From positions 868,001 through 932,000 of the forward strand of contig JALRME010000012.1 in NCBI GenBank assembly GCA_026120035.1: a stretch of DNA of 64,000 nt. Direction: 5' to 3'. Shown here in pieces: positions 61,603-64,000 of the stretch; within the stretch, counting starts at the first letter, position 1; the number at the start of each line of letters is the position of its first letter. The notes under the pieces are model-generated. The model saw only the letters and a program-made list of their open reading frames with translations, was not told where the DNA came from and made no database searches. Origin of the DNA: Coleophoma eucalyptorum. Taxonomy: Eukaryota > Ascomycota > Leotiomycetes > Helotiales > Dermateaceae. The position numbers and the translations under genes were made by a program.

Positions 61603-62470
61603 ATGGAGCATATGACGCCCATGCACGAACTTGTCCGTCTCCCATCATCGATGCAGTCTATCCATCTCGTACACCATATTCTAAGTCCAGAGGAATGCAA
61701 CGAGCTCATAGCAACCCAAACGGACCTCGCCGTAAACGAAACACTTTATACAAAAAGAAATAGGTGTATTTTTCCCAACCCAAAACTATCTCAACGGATC
61801 TGGTCTCGGATCGAGCCATTCTTTAAACAAGATGTTGTCACTGATAAGGATGGCGAGGAGTGGGAAATTCAAGGCTTAAACGAGGTTTGGAGGTTTGTGA
61901 GATATGATGAAGGTATAGCATTTTCTAATCAATTTTCCCGTCCTTCCGAATCGACGAGCTTTGATTCCTATACCCTTGAGCGCATCTCATCTTCTCCTAG
62001 GCGGCATTTTCGGTCCACACACAGACGGCACCCGACTTGCCGATCTTGATACCCAATCATTCATGACCATCAACATCTACCTGAACACGGTCCCCCCATC
62101 CCAAGGCGGCTCAACACGCTTCCTTCAATCGGTGGTCCTCCCCTCAACCTCTCATCCGGCCTCCCAGATCCTAACCAGCATCCAACCCATCCTCGGAACC
62201 GCCCTGATCTTCGCGCAGGACGTGCCCCACGACGGCGACATAGTCAAGAATGGCGGCACGAAATACCTGCTCCGAACCGACGTCATGTATAGGCGGCGTC
62301 AGGAGTTCGATTTCGAGCGACTTGTGCGGAGGAAGGGCTTGATATCTGGGAGGGAGAAGGGCGAGATGGCCTTGGAGATTGCCGGTGCGCTTGAAGAGGC
62401 TGGCACGAGGGACTTGGCCGTCGTGTGGTATAAGAAAGCCTTTAGGCTCTGTCCAGAATTGGATGTTTAG
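61603..62470 (+). CDS. 2-oxoglutarate/Fe(II) dioxygenase, prolyl 4-hydroxylase-like
   Basis: Two exons (61603-61912, 62001-62470) close to 259 aa. Begins MEHMTPMHELVRLPSS; SPEECNELIATQTDL is the usual double-stranded-helix entry. The iron facial triad is visible: His and Asp in FGPHTDGTR, the second His in QDVPHDGD, and the 2OG-binding Arg in YLLRTDVMYRR, spaced as in P4H-type enzymes. FLNTVPPSQGGSTRFL-type text (IYLNTVPPSQGGSTRFL) is the core strand. No signal peptide, so not an ER collagen hydroxylase; cytosolic or nuclear substrates are likely. The intron joins DEG to GIFGPH in the motif itself. Confidence 0.9.
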
Positions 62471-62804
62471 CCATTAATTGTTGAGCTGGGGAGGAGGTAA
62501 GTTCTTGTTTTCTTTCGATAAAGAATTGTTTATGAAATTATGGCAAACCAGGGCTGTCCATTTTTGCTTTCTTTGTTTTGGAAGTATGAAAGAAGATCTC
62601 AAAGGTAAATTTATCAAGAGTTATATTTTCTGGGGGTAATCAGGAGTGTGGTTGCATGAGAAGAAAGCCTTGAAATACTGCAGCATAATTACCTCTTCTC
62701 GTTAAATTACATTTTATATCGAGTACGCTGATAACCACCGAGTGAAATACAAGTCCGGACACAAACATGCTCGCAGCAATTAAGAACAAGTAGCCGTCAG
62801 GAAA
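62471..62804. other. Convergent 3' flanks
   Basis: AT-rich space between the dioxygenase and MFS transporter stops; no gene. Confidence 0.5.
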
Positions 62805-64000
62805 TCACAGAACCATCCTGAATTCTGGATCTCGGTCGTCGCCATAGCCGGCATACTTGGCATATTTCCCCCGCGATTTGTCCTTGTTGATCTTCGCACA
62901 GTACAGGACATTCAGAAATACCCTACCAGCCAAGTTAGCAATGCATTTCCTCCATCAGGATTCATGTTTGAAAAAAAGAAAAAAGAAGAGGAAAAAACCA
63001 TTAAAAAAGTTCGACTTACAGGAACCAAGAAGCAACCAATAATCCCAAAATAATCGTATGACCCTCATGAAACTGGGGCTTCTGCTTAGCAGGGTAAATG
63101 AAGGTAGCAACAAAGCCACCGCTATTCGCAATCATCAATTGCAGCGCCGTGGTGGTTGCTCTCTTGTAGTGACCAGCGCTGTTGTTTGAATTCCAGACAA
63201 GCACACAGGGGACACTCGAGTACATGCCGGTCGCCATCAGGAAGGTCATGCCGTATTTTACCTTGGGATGTTGGATGCCGATGTTGGCAATTACCGCATA
63301 ACCGATAATGGCGGGTATCAGCGTGAAGAGCATGATCACGCCACGGAGCTTGAGGCGATCGGAGACCAGCGAGATGACGACGGTGATCACAGATGCTACT
63401 GCGTAGGGGATGACGGACCAGAGTTGTGCTTCGTTTGCGGTATAGCCGAGCTCGACGATGATGGTGGGTAGCTGTATTGGTTAGTCTTTTTTTGTTTCAC
63501 AACATGGAAATGGCGTGTGTGGGAGACATACGAAGAGTCCAAAGGAGTATAAGCCGGCTAGGATTCCAAAATATGCACATGCGCTGAGCCAGGTGGAGAT
63601 GCTGAGGATTCCACGGATGACTTCGGACCATTGGAAGGTCTCGTGTGGAAGTGGGCTAGATCCCGTCAGTCTGTATAACTACCACACGACGGTTTTTGAC
63701 TTGCCTTCCATCCTGTGCATATCTTGTTGGGGTATCGAGATGTAGTCTCTTTCGAGCAAAGGCCTTTTGTTTCTCGTTCAAGAAGGACGATGTCTCAATG
63801 TTATTTGGCAGGATAAAGTATGCTAGAATCCCAGCCACGACAGTCTTTTTAATCCAAGTCAGTTCCCGCAGTGTCTGAGAAGAGAGCGCAGACTTGCCAG
63901 CAGACCCTCAATGATGAAAATCCAACTCCAGGTGTAAAGCCCGCCTCTTCGTCCAATTTCCGTGAGTCCACGAGCAAGCAGACCTTGGTTTAGATCAGCA
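62805..64000 (-). CDS. MFS transporter (allantoate permease/anion:cation symporter type), 3' part
   Basis: The gene enters from beyond 64000, so its N-terminal half is missing. Visible helices and loops include IFIIEGLL, AGILAYFILP, an intracellular loop with FARKRLHLDTPT, YSFGLFLPTIIVELGYTANE, AQLWSVIPYAVASV, LIPAIIGYAVIANIG, FLMATGMYSSVPCVLVWNSN and NSAGHYKRATTTALQLMIAN. This pattern (N-S-A-x-H-x-K-R in TM10 and the charged tail KINKDKSRGKYAKYAGYGDD) is that of Dal5-like organic-anion permeases. Last exon 62805 ends RDPEFRMVL. At least three introns. Substrate is unknown. Confidence 0.87.

Overview
The window is nuclear DNA of a filamentous ascomycete (Pezizomycotina; Leotiomycetes is my guess from the flavour of the lineage-specific proteins, not proven). 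The evidence is many short GT-AG introns of about 46-95 nt, three Zn2Cys6 transcription factors, a bZIP/DUF3425 factor, a Pth11-like fungal rhodopsin-domain protein, and a decayed fungal F-box-like gene. Exon joins were worked out by hand from reading frame, splice sites and family resemblance. Where I give a protein length, the phases of all exons close.

Layout. 0-19 kb is accessory: a zinc alcohol dehydrogenase (-), a secreted PEBP-like protein (+), a small ABM-like protein (+), a bZIP/DUF3425 factor (-), a mitochondrial carrier-family protein (-), a large fungal membrane protein (+), an F-box-like pseudogene (+), a purine-rich low-complexity block, a dienelactone hydrolase (-), and a 290-bp cluster of six degenerate repeats. 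19.8-30 kb holds a Zn2Cys6 factor (-) divergent from an isochorismatase-like hydrolase (+), a secreted cysteine-containing protein (+), a small single-pass membrane protein (-) and a rhodopsin-domain protein (-). 33-44.3 kb holds an amino-acid permease, a Gfo/Idh/MocA oxidoreductase and two Zn2Cys6 factors, all on +. This could be a small uptake/catabolic group with local regulators, but that is inference from order only.

48.4-59.8 kb is a housekeeping block: DED1-type RNA helicase (-), proteasome beta-4 PRE1 (-) divergent from the U3 snoRNP WD40 protein RRP9 (+), the SAD1/USP39 tri-snRNP factor (-), and an aquaglyceroporin with a very long cytosolic N-terminus (-). 61.6-64 kb carries a 2OG-Fe(II) dioxygenase (+) and the C-terminal part of an MFS transporter (-) that runs off the window.

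The most interesting signals are two unrelated genes whose start codon appears to be assembled by splicing (PRE1: AT|G; the membrane protein at 11.6 kb: A|TG), the six-copy repeat cluster at 18.97-19.26 kb, an orphan membrane-protein-like C-terminal frame at 36.78 kb, and decayed genes at 4.6-5.4 and 14.3-15.8 kb. I found no convincing new multi-gene system, and no tRNA, rRNA, CRISPR or intact transposon.
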